Origin: Ichthyophthirius multifiliis
Lineage: Eukaryota > Ciliophora > Oligohymenophorea > Hymenostomatida
Assembly: GCF_000220395.1 (NCBI RefSeq)
Contig: NW_004085976.1
Coordinates: forward strand, 1-27,305
DNA: 27,305 nt
Reading direction: 5' to 3'
Under the pieces are notes generated by a model. It did no database searches. It worked only from the letters and a program-made list of their open reading frames with translations, and was not told where the DNA came from. The position numbers and the translations under genes were made by a program. The number at the start of each line of letters is the position of its first letter. The first letter of the stretch is position 1. Shown here piece after piece: positions 11,533-22,691 of the stretch.

Positions 11533-12285
11533 ATGGATAAAATATCAATTAAGTTAACTATCCATCCCCACAATATTCAAGAATCTACACTAAATAAATT
11601 TATTCCATGGAAATGTATTGGAAAGACATATAACCCATAAGGCTGCAAAGGCACTGATTCATTTACCTAGATAATAGCAGACTCTAAAATAACCCAATAT
11701 AAATGTGAATAAAACTGCAATTCATTTTTTATATGTTCCTATTGTGTAGACGATTTGCAAGAAATAGCCATTTTGCCCGAAAAAATGGAGTCTAATTTAC
11801 ACCCATAACACTCTTTAATAAGAAATTATGAACTATAAACTGGCTGGGTGTGTGATTCGACTCGTTATTTAGGATGCGCTAACAAAAATAATTAGCAAAA
11901 TTAAAATTAAATATCGAAAAGTTCAGGTAAGTATACATGTATAGAATGCGGCTTTAATATTTGTTACAAATGTATATTTTTTTATAATGAAAATCCTTAA
12001 CTTAGTCAACTATATTAAGTTACATCCAATATACATAAACATCTTTTAATTAGAAATTTTTCTGATAATGGATGGTTTTGTGATGGTTCGAAGGCTTTTG
12101 TAGGGGGATGCTTAAGTGGAATTAGTGGTTTTGGATAATCTAAAGGATATTTAAGGTGGAGATGTTAATAATGTGATTTCGATTTATGTGAAAAGTGTTT
12201 GAAATAAAGTTACGCAGATGCTTAGCCTTTTGATTTTATACCAACTAAATAATTATATAATGAATTGCTTAATTAGTTTAAGTGA
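11533..12285 (+). CDS. Cysteine/histidine-rich zinc-binding protein (DC1/ZZ-like modules)
   Basis: Intronless frame of 250 codons from ATG 11533 to TGA 12283-12285, with no frame problems and higher G+C than its surroundings. The first module holds WKCIGK, then GCKG, then YKCEQNC and FICSYC. The second is HPQHSLIRNYE, GWVCD, YLGCA, YTCIECGFNICYKC. The third is IHKHLLIRNFSDNGWFCDGS, GGCLSG, LRWRCQQCDFDLCEKC. The recurring pattern H-x2-H-x-L-x(n)-GW-x-CD-x(n)-C-x(n)-C-x2-C-x4-C-x2-C is that of DC1-like (C1-related) and ZZ-type zinc fingers, which bind two zincs per unit. No catalytic domain, signal peptide or membrane span is seen, so an adaptor or sensor role by protein or ligand binding is the natural inference. 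Exact family and partner are unknown. Confidence 0.85.
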
Positions 12286-12474
12286 GCCCTATTTTTTTTA
12301 GATATTTTTTTTTTAAAAAAAAAAAGTCTGTGAAATTTGTTTTTTTTATTTTATTTTTTATATATATAAAAAAATTTAGGTTTAGTTATGATTTTATTGT
12401 AAAAAAAAGTTTATTTTAAATTAGTTTTAATCTTTTTTTATTTATTCAAGTTTAATAGTTTTTTTTTTTTCAAA

Positions 12475-14274
12475 TCATAGTTTTTAAATTAATTAATTTA
12501 ATGTTTTTTCTTATTTTTAATCAAAAGGTTTTTTTATGTTTCTATGAATTTTTTTTAAATTAGAAATAAAAATAAAGTATTCATTTCTAAATTTAATATC
12601 AATTTAATCTTTAAAATTCATTCTAAAAATAACTAATGCGGCACTAATACTAATTAAATCTTGATATTATAATTCTTCATTATTTAATTCGTATGAAAAA
12701 ACATTTTTATAGATTTCTTTTTCAATATTTATTTTAAGTTTGGCTAATGCAAGTATTAAACTAATAAAATTTTAACTAGAAATTTAATTGAATTTTTACG
12801 AAATTATTTTAAGAAGTTCATCTTATTCTTTTCCTTAAGTAAAAATTAATTAATCACAAGCTATATTTATAGTTGTTTCTCGCATTTTTAGTTCTTCTTC
12901 GATATTTTATATAGGAAATTAATTTTCTTAACAAACTTTTAATAATTAATGTAATTATTATTCTGTTAAATTCTATATTATTTATTTATTTAAACAATAA
13001 ATACATAAAATTAATTTATATAAATATATGTGCATATATAACATTAAAAATATAAATTTTATATATTTTTCAATAATATTTTTTAAGAAAATTAATTCAA
13101 ATAAAAAATATTAAATGATAAAAAACAATACTATAATTTTATTTTATATCGAATACAAATATAGTTTTAAAAATATTTTAGTAAAAATAAAATAAAAAAT
13201 GTTAATAAGTAATATATATATATTTAATTACCATTATATTTTAATCTATTTATTCTAAAAATCTTAAGTAAATATGCTTTTGAGTTTATATAAATACTTA
13301 ATTTTAGCAAATTATAAAGAAAATACAAAGTAATTCATTAATATTAATATAATCTAATTCTTAAATACATTTATCTAAAAAATTTTAAATAAAAATATTA
13401 ATCAATTCATAATCTTAATCTTTGAAAATCTAAAAAAAGGAGAAAAACAGAGCAGGATACATTGTATTTTCTATATTTATAAAAAGATAAAAATAAAATA
13501 AAATTATAGAATATATTTTAGTATTAAAATATTAATTATTAAATCTAAAATATATATTTATTTTTTTTCTAAATAAAATACCTATATTTAATATTGTTTA
13601 TTAATTTTAATTTATAATTTAAGCCAATTCTTATTTCTTTTCAATTTTAATATTTCCAAATTCTTACATATAAGAACTTAAATCCCATACGAAATTTCGA
13701 ATAGTACTTTTATTTAGATCTTTTAAATTATTTAATATATTATCCAATATTTTCTAAAACATCTCATTTTAGCTTAGATTTTAGTTTTATTTTACTAAAA
13801 AATGAAAAAAAAGGTAATTTTCATCTACTGTTAATAATTCTTTTTTCTCTTCTAATTAATATAAATCAAAAATACCCTAAATACTTTTACTATCCATTAA
13901 TTAAAATGATAATCTCTACTCTTTGACTTTAAAAACATCATCTAAACTAACTAATTTATCTATAGTATCACCTTCATTAAACTCTATTTCTCCATTCAAG
14001 ACTTTTTCTATAATTTTTGTACTTTCAGGATCATGTTTAAAATCTGTAAATTCTTCTTATTCGGTTTAAATTTATTTTTCTTCTAAATTTTTTTATTATT
14101 ATTCTTTTAAATTATATGAAGATTTTTAAAAATTGTTTTATTTTTCTTATTCGAAAATGATTTTATCACTTATTTTTGCAAAAAAATACTTTTATTAGAA
14201 TTATAATTAAGAAAAGTTTTTTAAAAAAAATATTTAGTTCTTTAATTAAAATATTTCAAAAAAAAATTTTACAT
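12475..14274 (-). CDS. Probable mitochondrial alpha-helical-repeat protein
   Basis: Three exons (14274-13582, 13470-13232, 12972-12475) with introns 13471-13581 and 12973-13231 in phase; about 476 residues. The N-terminus MQNFFLKYFNQRTKYFFQK is basic, aromatic and nearly free of acidic residues, as in mitochondrial presequences. An acidic linker follows (EFTDFKHDPESTKIIEKVLN), then helical segments of the type NELLCIFFIICQNQ, EQQLHQLLKVCQEN, SSQNFISLILALAKLKI and QYQDLISISAALVIFR. This spacing recalls FASTK-type, OPR-type or other helical-repeat RNA-binding proteins of organelles, but I cannot pin the family. A RAP domain is not obvious at the C-terminus (NQLIQKL-stop). One extra base in the A7 run at 14180-14186 is needed to join presequence and body. 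Confidence 0.7.
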
Positions 14275-14424
14275 TTTTTATTTTATAATATATAATATAA
14301 AAAATAAATAAACACTCAAAAAATAAAAAGTATTATATTTTTTATTCTTAAATTATATAAAACCAAAAATAAAAAAAATAATAGCAATAAATATATATTA
14401 ATATATATTCTTTAATCCATTTTC

Positions 14425-14502
14425 ATTCACATATAATGAAATTGTTATTATTGATATTATTGTTACTAATTAAATTATTATTATAAATATTATGGCTATT
14501 AA

Positions 14503-14536
<34 letters not shown>

Positions 14537-15155
14537 ATTATTATTATTGTTATATATAACATTATCTTTCCATTTCCTTTAAAGAATTAAAAAAAGGATG
14601 TTATAATGCTTCTTCTACTGATATTCTTTCAGTTTAATCTAAAGCAATTAATTTTTTTAGAAGATCTTCTGCTACATCATCAAAATCTTCCCTTTTAAAT
14701 ATATTATATATTACATTTTAAAATATAAATTTTTACATTTAAATCTTTTCTTTAAAATTTATTCCCTCTTTAGGTAATTCTTATGGTAATGTAACATCAT
14801 AATCTTAATATAAAAAAAAATTATATTAAAATTTATAAATTAATATTCATATAAATTTACCATATTTTCTACATATATTTATAACAGCCTATGTACCAAA
14901 AATATTAGCTAATTCAATTATAAAAGTTATAAAATATGTATTTTTTATTTATCCTGATTTGTTGTTATTATTTTTATGTTAATTAGGTTTATTTTACATT
15001 CTCACATTATTAAAAATGTTATATTTTTTAATAAAAACTATAAAAATACAACACCTATAGGCCATATATCAACTGAATATCCTTAATCTTTATATCTTAA
15101 AATAGATTCTAAAGGCATAAATGATTCAGTACCTAATAATAAATATTAATATATA

Positions 15156-15209
<54 letters not shown>

Positions 15210-16462
15210 TATATATATAATTTTAATATAATACTAAATATTACCTATTTTATTTCTACCTACTATTCTTTCACATTTTTTTATATTATTATACAATTCT
15301 AATTATTTTTAAATTTCGACTCTTTTATCTCTTTAATATTCTTTTTTTAATTATTCTATATAATTGTCATCCTTATTTTTTTTAAATAATTAAATTTTTA
15401 ATTTAAAAAATATATATAAATATATATATTTATATTTATATATATATATAAAATAAAATATACTTATTTATATATATATATATTTATAATATTAACTGTT
15501 TCAGATAATCCGTAATCTATTAAAATTCCTTTTCTTGTTTTTGGATTATATAAGAAATTTCCTGGTTTAACATCTCTATGGTATATTCCTATACTTTTTA
15601 AAGTTTTTACACCTAAAAGCATTTGATAAATATAATGTTTTATATCTTCCATTTTAAAATCAGCAAAAAATTACTTAAAAAAAATAAATTATGTTTAAAT
15701 TTTAATATTTATTTATGTATTAAATTCAAATATATTTTTTATAATAATTTGTATATTAAAATAAATGTATAAATACAAATTTTTATTATATATTTATTTT
15801 TATATTTTTATGTAAATATATATATATTTATATAAATATTATATATATATATATTTATATATTTATATATTTATATATCTTATATTTATATATTACAATA
15901 AAAGGTTTGTATTTAAAATATTAAATAACAATATGAGTTTTATCTTCATAAGTAAAAAGATTACACATTTCAGAAGTACTTGGAAGTCCTCTTAATAATG
16001 TTAAGAAAGCGATTTCCGAATATATTAATTCTGGTGAAACTGTTTGAAAGTTTATTTTAATAGCATATTTTTTTATTTATTTTCTTTTCCATCTTTCCTA
16101 ATTTAAAATAAATTCATTATTTATATTATATCATATTTACCATTCAGAAGCTTTATAAACTACACCATATCCTCCCCTACCTAATTCTTTATAAATATTA
16201 TAACCATATTATTTAAGATATGTAAAATCAGCTGGTTTATCTTTATAATATTTTTTTATTATTAATTTTATCATCTTTAGACTTTCTATATATTTTTGCG
16301 AATAAAAAATATTTTTAATTATATATATAAATATTACTATTAATTAGATTAAAATTATTATTATTTTTATTATTACTATTACTATGGCTTTTACTTTTAT
16401 TATTGTAATTATTATTGTTGTTATAATTATGGCTATTACTATTATTATTATATTTATTATTA

Positions 16463-16522
<60 letters not shown>

Positions 16523-16711
16523 TTATTATTTTTGTGGTTAATTTTATTATTATTACATTTATTATCTTGGTGGATTTTATTATTATTAATACATAATGTT
16601 GTATTAGTTTTGAGGATTTTACATGAATTGCTTTTAATTGTTTAAACCATTAATTTTTTGCATTCCTTAGTAAGGATTTTAATCAAAATTAATTCTGTTG
16701 TTTTAATTCAT
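14425..16711 (-). CDS. CDC7-like serine/threonine protein kinase with polyGln N-terminus
   Basis: Visible kinase motifs in order: glycine loop LGRGGYGVVYKA; YAIKI lysine; SEIAFLTLL (helix C Glu); HIVIQYFKY hinge region; HRDVKPGNFLYN; IDYGLSE in place of DFG; GTESFMPLES (APE-like); DIWPIGVVFLQFLL; and ERISVEEALQHPFF at the end of the C-lobe. HRDVKP-x-NFLYN and the inserts are typical of CDC7, which with Dbf4 fires replication origins by phosphorylating MCM. The N-terminus from ATG 16711 (MNQNNRINFDQNPYQG) is a Gln-rich stretch of about 120 residues, including some 17 Gln in a row encoded by TAA. Introns seen: 16286-16337, 16098-16140, 15674-15896, others near 15380-15465, 15140-15245 and 14815-14865. 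One extra base is needed in the T6 run at 15024-15029. The C-terminal Asn/Gln tail and the stop at 14425 assume one further frame correction. Confidence 0.85.
14505..14560. repeat. ATT trinucleotide tract in kinase 3' region
   Basis: Tandem ATT/TTA units. On the minus strand they read as polyAsn (AAT) or polyGln (TAA) depending on frame, at the C-terminal tail of the CDC7-like kinase. Frame here is not settled. Confidence 0.85.
15160..15205. repeat. TA microsatellite in kinase intron
   Basis: Run of alternating T and A, about 45 bp, within the intron that precedes the GTESFMPLES exon of the CDC7-like kinase. Confidence 0.85.
16441..16520 (-). repeat. TAA trinucleotide tract encoding polyglutamine
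   Basis: About 17 tandem units (16468-16520), with imperfect units to the left. On the minus strand, in the kinase frame fixed by the in-phase 52-nt intron 16286-16337, every unit is TAA and therefore Gln in this code. The tract sits in the Q/P-rich N-terminal domain (NQPQKQQIQQ...). Confidence 0.75.
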
Positions 16712-17252
16712 ATAATTATATTTTGTGTTTATTTATATTAATGTTTCTTTTATATTTTTTTAAAAAATATTTTTTTGCTTTATTATTTTTTTTAAAAATA
16801 TAAAATATAAAAAGTAAAATTTATAATTTATATATATATATTTTCTGGCGAATATATTTAATTATTTCTTATTATATTATTATATTAATATTTTTTTTCA
16901 TAAATAATTAATTACATTTATTATATAATTTTCTTAAATTATATTTATATACTAATTATTAGTATTTTTTTAAAGCAAAAAAAAATTTTAATTTTTTTTT
17001 TAATATTAAAGAAAAAAATAATGAGTTAATAATAAATCTTAATTATTAAAAATTTAAATTATAAAATATAAAAATATATAATTATAAAATATAATTATTT
17101 TATATATAAATATCATTTTAAAAAAATTATTTATATAATAATAATTTCTTAAAAAAAATAATAATTTTTATACAATTATAATTATATTAATTAATTAAAA
17201 CTTAAAATTTTTTTTTATGAATAATATATAAATTTAATTTAATAATAAAAAA

Positions 17253-17295
<43 letters not shown>

Positions 17296-17332
17296 TTTTT
17301 TTTATAAAAATAATACTAATAATATTAAAAAA
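16712..17332. other. Divergent intergenic region between kinase and short DHHC gene
   Basis: Very A/T-rich, with poly-T tracts and a TA microsatellite at about 17260-17292 just ahead of the plus-strand ATG. It should carry both divergent promoters. No specific motif is recognised and no coding frame is convincing. Confidence 0.6.
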
Positions 17333-18179
17333 ATGTAACAAGAATTAGTTTAATAAATAGAGAAAGTAAAAAGCTTTCCATAGTAAGAAAATATAATATA
17401 ATACATACAATTAGATGAAAATAGAATATCTTAATAATAAATTCAAAAAAATAATAATAAAAAAATTATAAATTCATAAAATAGTTTATATTTATAAACT
17501 CAATTATTATTTAAACCTTATTTTGGAAAAAATTATCCTTTTTTTTGGATAAAAGGTAAGCCATATTTTACTATAGGACCACATTGTAAATATAAAAAAA
17601 AAATTAAATGTATTTATATATATATATGTTAAATAAAGGGTTTTTTTTTATATTTTTATTTTTATTTATATTAATGATTGGAATATTAATATGCGAAATA
17701 TTTTTAAAAGAAAATATTATATTATATATTATATAATATATAATTACTATATTTTTACTTATAATATACTCACTTGTATCTTTAAAAAATCCAGGAATAG
17801 CATTTAAAACATCATTAGATTAAAAAATAGATGAAAACTAATTTGGGTTTATAAATATTTTATTATATTTGTATTTTTATTATAAAATTAATTATTTTAA
17901 AGTATTTGTTCTATATGTAATATTAATATTGATATAGGAACATATCATTGTTATGATTGTGAAGTTTGCATTAGGGGATATGATCATCATTGTCCTTGGG
18001 TTGGTAAATGTATAGGATAAGATAATTAATTAGAGTTTAAATTATTTTTAGGAAGCGGATATTTTTTTTTTTATAGTTTCTTTTATAAATTGCATATTTA
18101 TTTTAGTTTGAAAATATAAATATATATTTGTAAATAAAATATATTAATATAATTATAATATATTAATAAAATATATTGA
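17333..18179 (+). CDS. Short DHHC-type palmitoyltransferase
   Basis: Three exons (17333-17585, 17639-17846, 17903-18179) give a frame-perfect 245-residue protein ending at TGA 18177-18179. A Gln/Asn-rich cytosolic N-terminus is followed by [13 protein letters not shown], spliced to W (the G-x-GP-x-W entry motif of this family). Then come two membrane segments ([33 protein letters not shown]) and KNPG, equivalent to 'DPG'. The complete zinc and catalytic module is [40 protein letters not shown] carries the catalytic cysteine. Only one clear hydrophobic stretch follows ([16 protein letters not shown]), and TTxE and PaCCT motifs are missing, so it is shorter than usual. Either the true 3' exons differ, or this is a naturally minimal form. 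Its 3' end faces the coiled-coil gene only about 60 bp away. Confidence 0.85.
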
Positions 18180-18241
18180 TGGAAATATATAATTTATATA
18201 TTATATTATAATAATATAAATATTTTATAATAGAAAATTAT
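18180..18241. other. 62-bp convergent gene spacer
   Basis: Lies between the TGA of the short DHHC gene and the TGA of the minus-strand coiled-coil gene. Pure A/T apart from one or two bases. It must hold both polyadenylation regions, so the transcripts may overlap at their ends. Confidence 0.55.
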
Positions 18242-18321
18242 TCATCTAAATTAAGAAGTTGTAATTGAATAAGTAACTTGATTAACTCCTTAACTAATAT
18301 TATAATTATTAGATTATGTAA

Positions 18322-18364
<43 letters not shown>

Positions 18365-21300
18365 TATATTAATATTATTATTATTACTTATTGAACTAAC
18401 AATTTATCTATTCTAATTATTACCTTAATCTTAATTAAAAATTTTATTATTTTTATTTTAAGCCTAATAATTTTAATTTAATATTTTGTTTTTTTCATTT
18501 AAATTTTAATAATTTTAAGCTTAATTACTATTTCCGACAAATTAATATTATTATGAATATCTTAATTCTCTTGATTTTTATAGTACAGCGTCTACATTAT
18601 CAACTAGATTATTTTTATTTTAAAAATTTGATTAAATAATATTTTATTTCTTATTCTTTTTAACATTTTCATTTTCTAGAAAATTTTCTTAATTATTATT
18701 ATATTTCTATATTTTTTATAAATTAATTGCACTTTCAGAATAATTTTTATTCTTAGAAAAATCTTTTGCCGCTAAACTATTTTTACGAATTTCTATTCCA
18801 CTTCTTAATATCGAATTTACTTGATATTAATTGTTATGCATTGTATTTCTCAAACATTCAACAAGTGCACCTAAAATTACAATTTTAATTAAAAGTTCTT
18901 AATTTTAAGCTTATAAAACAGGATAATTTTTCAAAGAAATCTCGTATTCATTAATTTTTAAAAGTAATTAATTTTTATTATTTAAAAGTTAATTTTTTTC
19001 TTAATTCATATTTATATTATTCAAATTTAAATTTTCTATAGATTCTATTTTTTTTTTTAAATTATTAATTTCCTATTCTTTTATAAAAAAATATTCTTTA
19101 TTTTATTTTAATTAATCATCAAGTCTATTTATAATAATGTTTTTTTCACTTATTCTTATTTCGAATTCTTTTACTTTCTAATCTTCTAAATTTACATATT
19201 TTTATTGCCATTATTCTATTTCTCGATTTCTTATTTCTATTAAATCTTTTATGTTTTCCATTTCATTTAAATATTAATTTAAATTAGATATTTCTTGGCT
19301 TTATTCTTCTATTTTTCTCTAATATTTTTACATATTCTCACTCAATATTATCACTTATTATTCATATTTTAATAATTAACGAATTTTTTGCTCATTTTCT
19401 TATTAAATTTTGTTCTTTTTTGCATTATCTTCTTAAGTTTCATTTAATTAGCAAACTAATTCTTTTAATTTAATCCTCAATTCTTTATTATTGCGTTCAC
19501 ATTCTTCTAATTTAGACTCATATTGCATATAAATTATCAATTTCGAATCTAAGTTTCTATTTTCCTGCTCTTTTTCCCCTAAAGCCTTCTATAGATGTTC
19601 TATTTATGAATTAAGTGATTATATTTTGCCTTCCAAAGATGGTATTTGTGAATTAATAGATAAAATTTAGAACATTTATTGCCTTAAATTATTTAATTCA
19701 GTCTCTTTATCTGAATTTTTTTTGATAAGAATTTAATATTGGTTCTAAATGTTTTCATATTCTTTCATTTAGATTTAAAGTTCGTTTATTTTCATGGATT
19801 TTTTGACTCCTTCATTATTTTGCTCATTTAATTACAAGATTAATTCATCGATTTTTCCTCTGAATTGATTTTCGTTATTTTTTAAGTTTTAAATTAAATT
19901 TTAATTATCTGTATTTTTTTATAAAATTTCTTAAATTTTCTATTATAAAATTTAGTTTTCTTCGACTTTTTTTAATAAATTTTATTAAATATTTTCCATA
20001 TTTTATTTTAAATAATTCTAATGTGAAATTTAAGATTCTTAATAATCAATTTTTTACTCGTTTTCTTGATTTCTTTAAATTAAATTTTATATTTTATCTT
20101 CATTTTAATTATTTTTTCTAATTTATTAGTCTAATTATCCCTTAATATAACGTAATTATTCCTCTAAAGGTTAGTAATTTTATAAATGGACCATTAATTC
20201 GTTTATTTTGGTTTATTTTTCTTGATTTTCTTAGACTATATTATCTATTTTGTATAATAATTCTTCTATTTTTTTCCTTAATTAAATGTTATTTTACTCA
20301 CATTCAATTAGCTTGGGTTAGTGTTGTTTAGATTCTTATAATTCTTATTATATTTAAGTATTTTAGTCTTTAAATAACTTTAAGCTCTATTATAGATTTT
20401 AAAAATCATTATTTAGAATTTAAATATGTTAATCTTTTTATTTATTTTAATTTTGCAAATTAACTACTAAAGTTTCTAATTAATTATTTTATTACTTATT
20501 TAAATTTAATTAAGTATTATAATTTTCTATATTTTTTTAAAGTTCTTAAATTTGGTTTTAAAGTTGTTAATTTTTTTATGTTTTTTAACTTTTTTTTCAT
20601 TAATAATATTCTCGAATTCATAAATTTTATTTTTTAAGATTTCATTTTCCATCTAAATTTATGGAATTATTTAATTTTCATAGTCATTTATTTTTTTATT
20701 TAAAAAAATATTTTCTTATTCTCTTTCGTTTATTTTTCTTTATGAAAATTCCAACTAAGAACTTATTGACTCTATTTTAATTTCATATTGGTTTATTTAT
20801 AATAAAAGTTATTCGATTTTTTATCTCATATCCCTATTATTTTATTCACATTCTTAAAGTTTATTCTCGTAAAGTATAAATTTTTATAAAAAAACTTCAT
20901 TTTCTTATATTTTAGATTACAGTTATTATAATTATTTATCTTTAAATTATAAAACATCACTAAGACCTCTCAATTCTTCCTATAAAGTTTATTTTTATTA
21001 TTCATTTAATCGATTTTCGTCAACTTTTTTATTCAAAATAATATTTAACTTTTCAATATTATTAGAAAACTCGAATATTTTACCTTCCAAGTCTTTATTT
21101 CGTTTTTTCAAAAGATCGTTTTCTTAATTGTATAAATCAGACTATTAAAATTATTCATTTTTTTATTAAACTTAATATTATGAACATTCTAACTCTCTCA
21201 TAAGTAAAGCTATTTTATTTTCATATTAACTTGTTTTTTATTCTAGATTATAATATTGATTTTTCTAATCTTGTAATTCTAATTTTTAATTATGTATTAT

Positions 21301-22228
21301 TTCACGAAATTATTTCAATTCGTTTTCGTATTAATCATGAAATTATCTTTATATATAAATAAACAAATAAATAAATAAATATATAATTTATACTAATAAG
21401 AAACATTTAAATTTTAAAGTTCATTTGTTAATAAATTAACCTTATTTTATAATTCAAAAACATATGTATTATTATTATTATTATTATTGTTATTGTTATT
21501 TTCGTCTTTAATAAATATCATTTAATCTTCATATTATTTTCTTTTTAAAGCTTCGTCTTTTATTTATTATTCTAACATTTATATTTTTTCATTATTTTCC
21601 ACATAGATTATTTTCTCATACTAATTTTATTAATTTTTAATTGGTTTTCTAATTAAAATATCCTCTATTTTAATATATCAACTTCAGATTAATTATCGAC
21701 ATATTTTTCAATGATTTTCTCATGAACTTATACGGGTTAATGTTACTACTAAATAATATAAACAGGTACTTATTACTTAATAACAGCAGCCACTTGAATT
21801 TATTTATTTTCTACAAATATATCATTTTAGTTGATAATTTTTTAAGTAGAAATATTCTTATCTTAATGTTTTTAGAGAACATTTAATGGAGAAAATTACT
21901 AACTTTTTTAAATTTATAGATTCACTTTTTGATCATTTTAAATTTTATAAGGTGAAAGCATTCTAGGAGGAGTATAAATTACCTTTTAATTTATTTATTT
22001 AATTCTTACTTTTGGGGGAGATTTTTAAACTATATTTTATGTGATATTTTTTTAAGGTACTAATTATAAAGAATTCTTTAATTAAAAAAACTATTAGGAT
22101 TATCTTGTTTATATTTAAAATTGTTATTTCTGAAACATTTATTAGTTTGAGACTGATTAAGGAGTTTATTAAAGTGGAATAACTTATTATACTTCAAGGT
22201 TTGGTATTGAATGATTACGATGTAACAT
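18242..22228 (-). CDS. Very long coiled-coil protein, possibly cortical or basal-body cytoskeleton
   Basis: Starts at 22228 (MLHRNHSIPNLEVQQVIPL) and ends SQGVNQVTYSITTSQFR at TGA 18242-18244; roughly 1,300 residues. The head (residues 1-200) is Gln/Pro-rich with TPPRMLSPYK and a hydrophobic-acidic patch VAAVIKQQVPVYIIQQ...VQVHEKIIEKYVDN, reminiscent of the V/E/K/P repeats of alveolate cortical proteins (alveolins); this is only a resemblance. From about residue 210 nearly everything is heptad-like Glu/Lys/Gln/Asn/Leu coiled coil (QNYEKxx-type, for example ENRNLDSKLIIYMQYESKLE). Short polyAsn tracts lie near residue 260 and at the C-terminus. An intron is likely at 21347-21392. At least one missing base (T5 run at 21634-21638) and probably several more in the middle break the frame. 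Such proteins act as scaffolds in the epiplasm, basal bodies or Golgi; the exact role is unknown. Confidence 0.75.
18323..18378 (-). repeat. AAT tract encoding polyasparagine
   Basis: Tandem trinucleotide run that in the minus-strand coiled-coil frame reads AAT, giving a polyAsn tract just before the C-terminal NNITQSNNYNISQG segment. Confidence 0.8.
21467..21501 (-). repeat. AAT/AAC tract encoding polyasparagine
   Basis: Short trinucleotide run interrupted by AAC, giving about eight Asn after FIKDE and before TYVFELQNK in the coiled-coil protein. Confidence 0.75.
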
Positions 22229-22466
22229 ATTTTTCTTTAATTTTTTGTTATTTTAATTTTTAAATTATTATATTTAAATTTTATTTTGTTTTATTAAGTA
22301 AGTATTAAAAATATTTATTGATTATTTTAAATTAAAATAATAAAATAATTAGAAAAAAAATATTAATAGAAATAATTTAAAAATATTACTATTATTTTTT
22401 TTATTGTATTTTCATTTAATAAAAAAAATAAAAAAAATTTAAAAAAAATATAAAAAAAATAAAAAT
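22229..22466. other. A/T-rich spacer between minus-strand genes
   Basis: Upstream of the coiled-coil gene and downstream of NDUFS1. Mostly A/T with poly-A and poly-T. No coding frame or motif recognised. Confidence 0.6.
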
Positions 22467-22610
22467 TCATTATTTGCTTAAATTTTTAAAATTATCAAAT
22501 TTCTCATGATTAAAAGCTGTAGAGCATTTAGCCATTGTAACAGAAGCTCTAGAAATAGCATCAGTCATATAGAAATTCTTAAAAAAAAATGTATATATAT
22601 ATATAAATAA

Positions 22611-22691
<81 letters not shown>

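Noticed and set aside
16384-16596. Plus-strand Ile-rich 70-codon frame
   Set aside because: Antisense of the TAA repeat that encodes the kinase polyGln region.
1759-22228. Programmed +1 frameshifting as in Euplotes
   Set aside because: Euplotes uses TAA/TAG as stops and shifts at slippery stop sites. Here TAA/TAG are sense and the shifts sit in plain homopolymers, so sequencing error is the simpler explanation.
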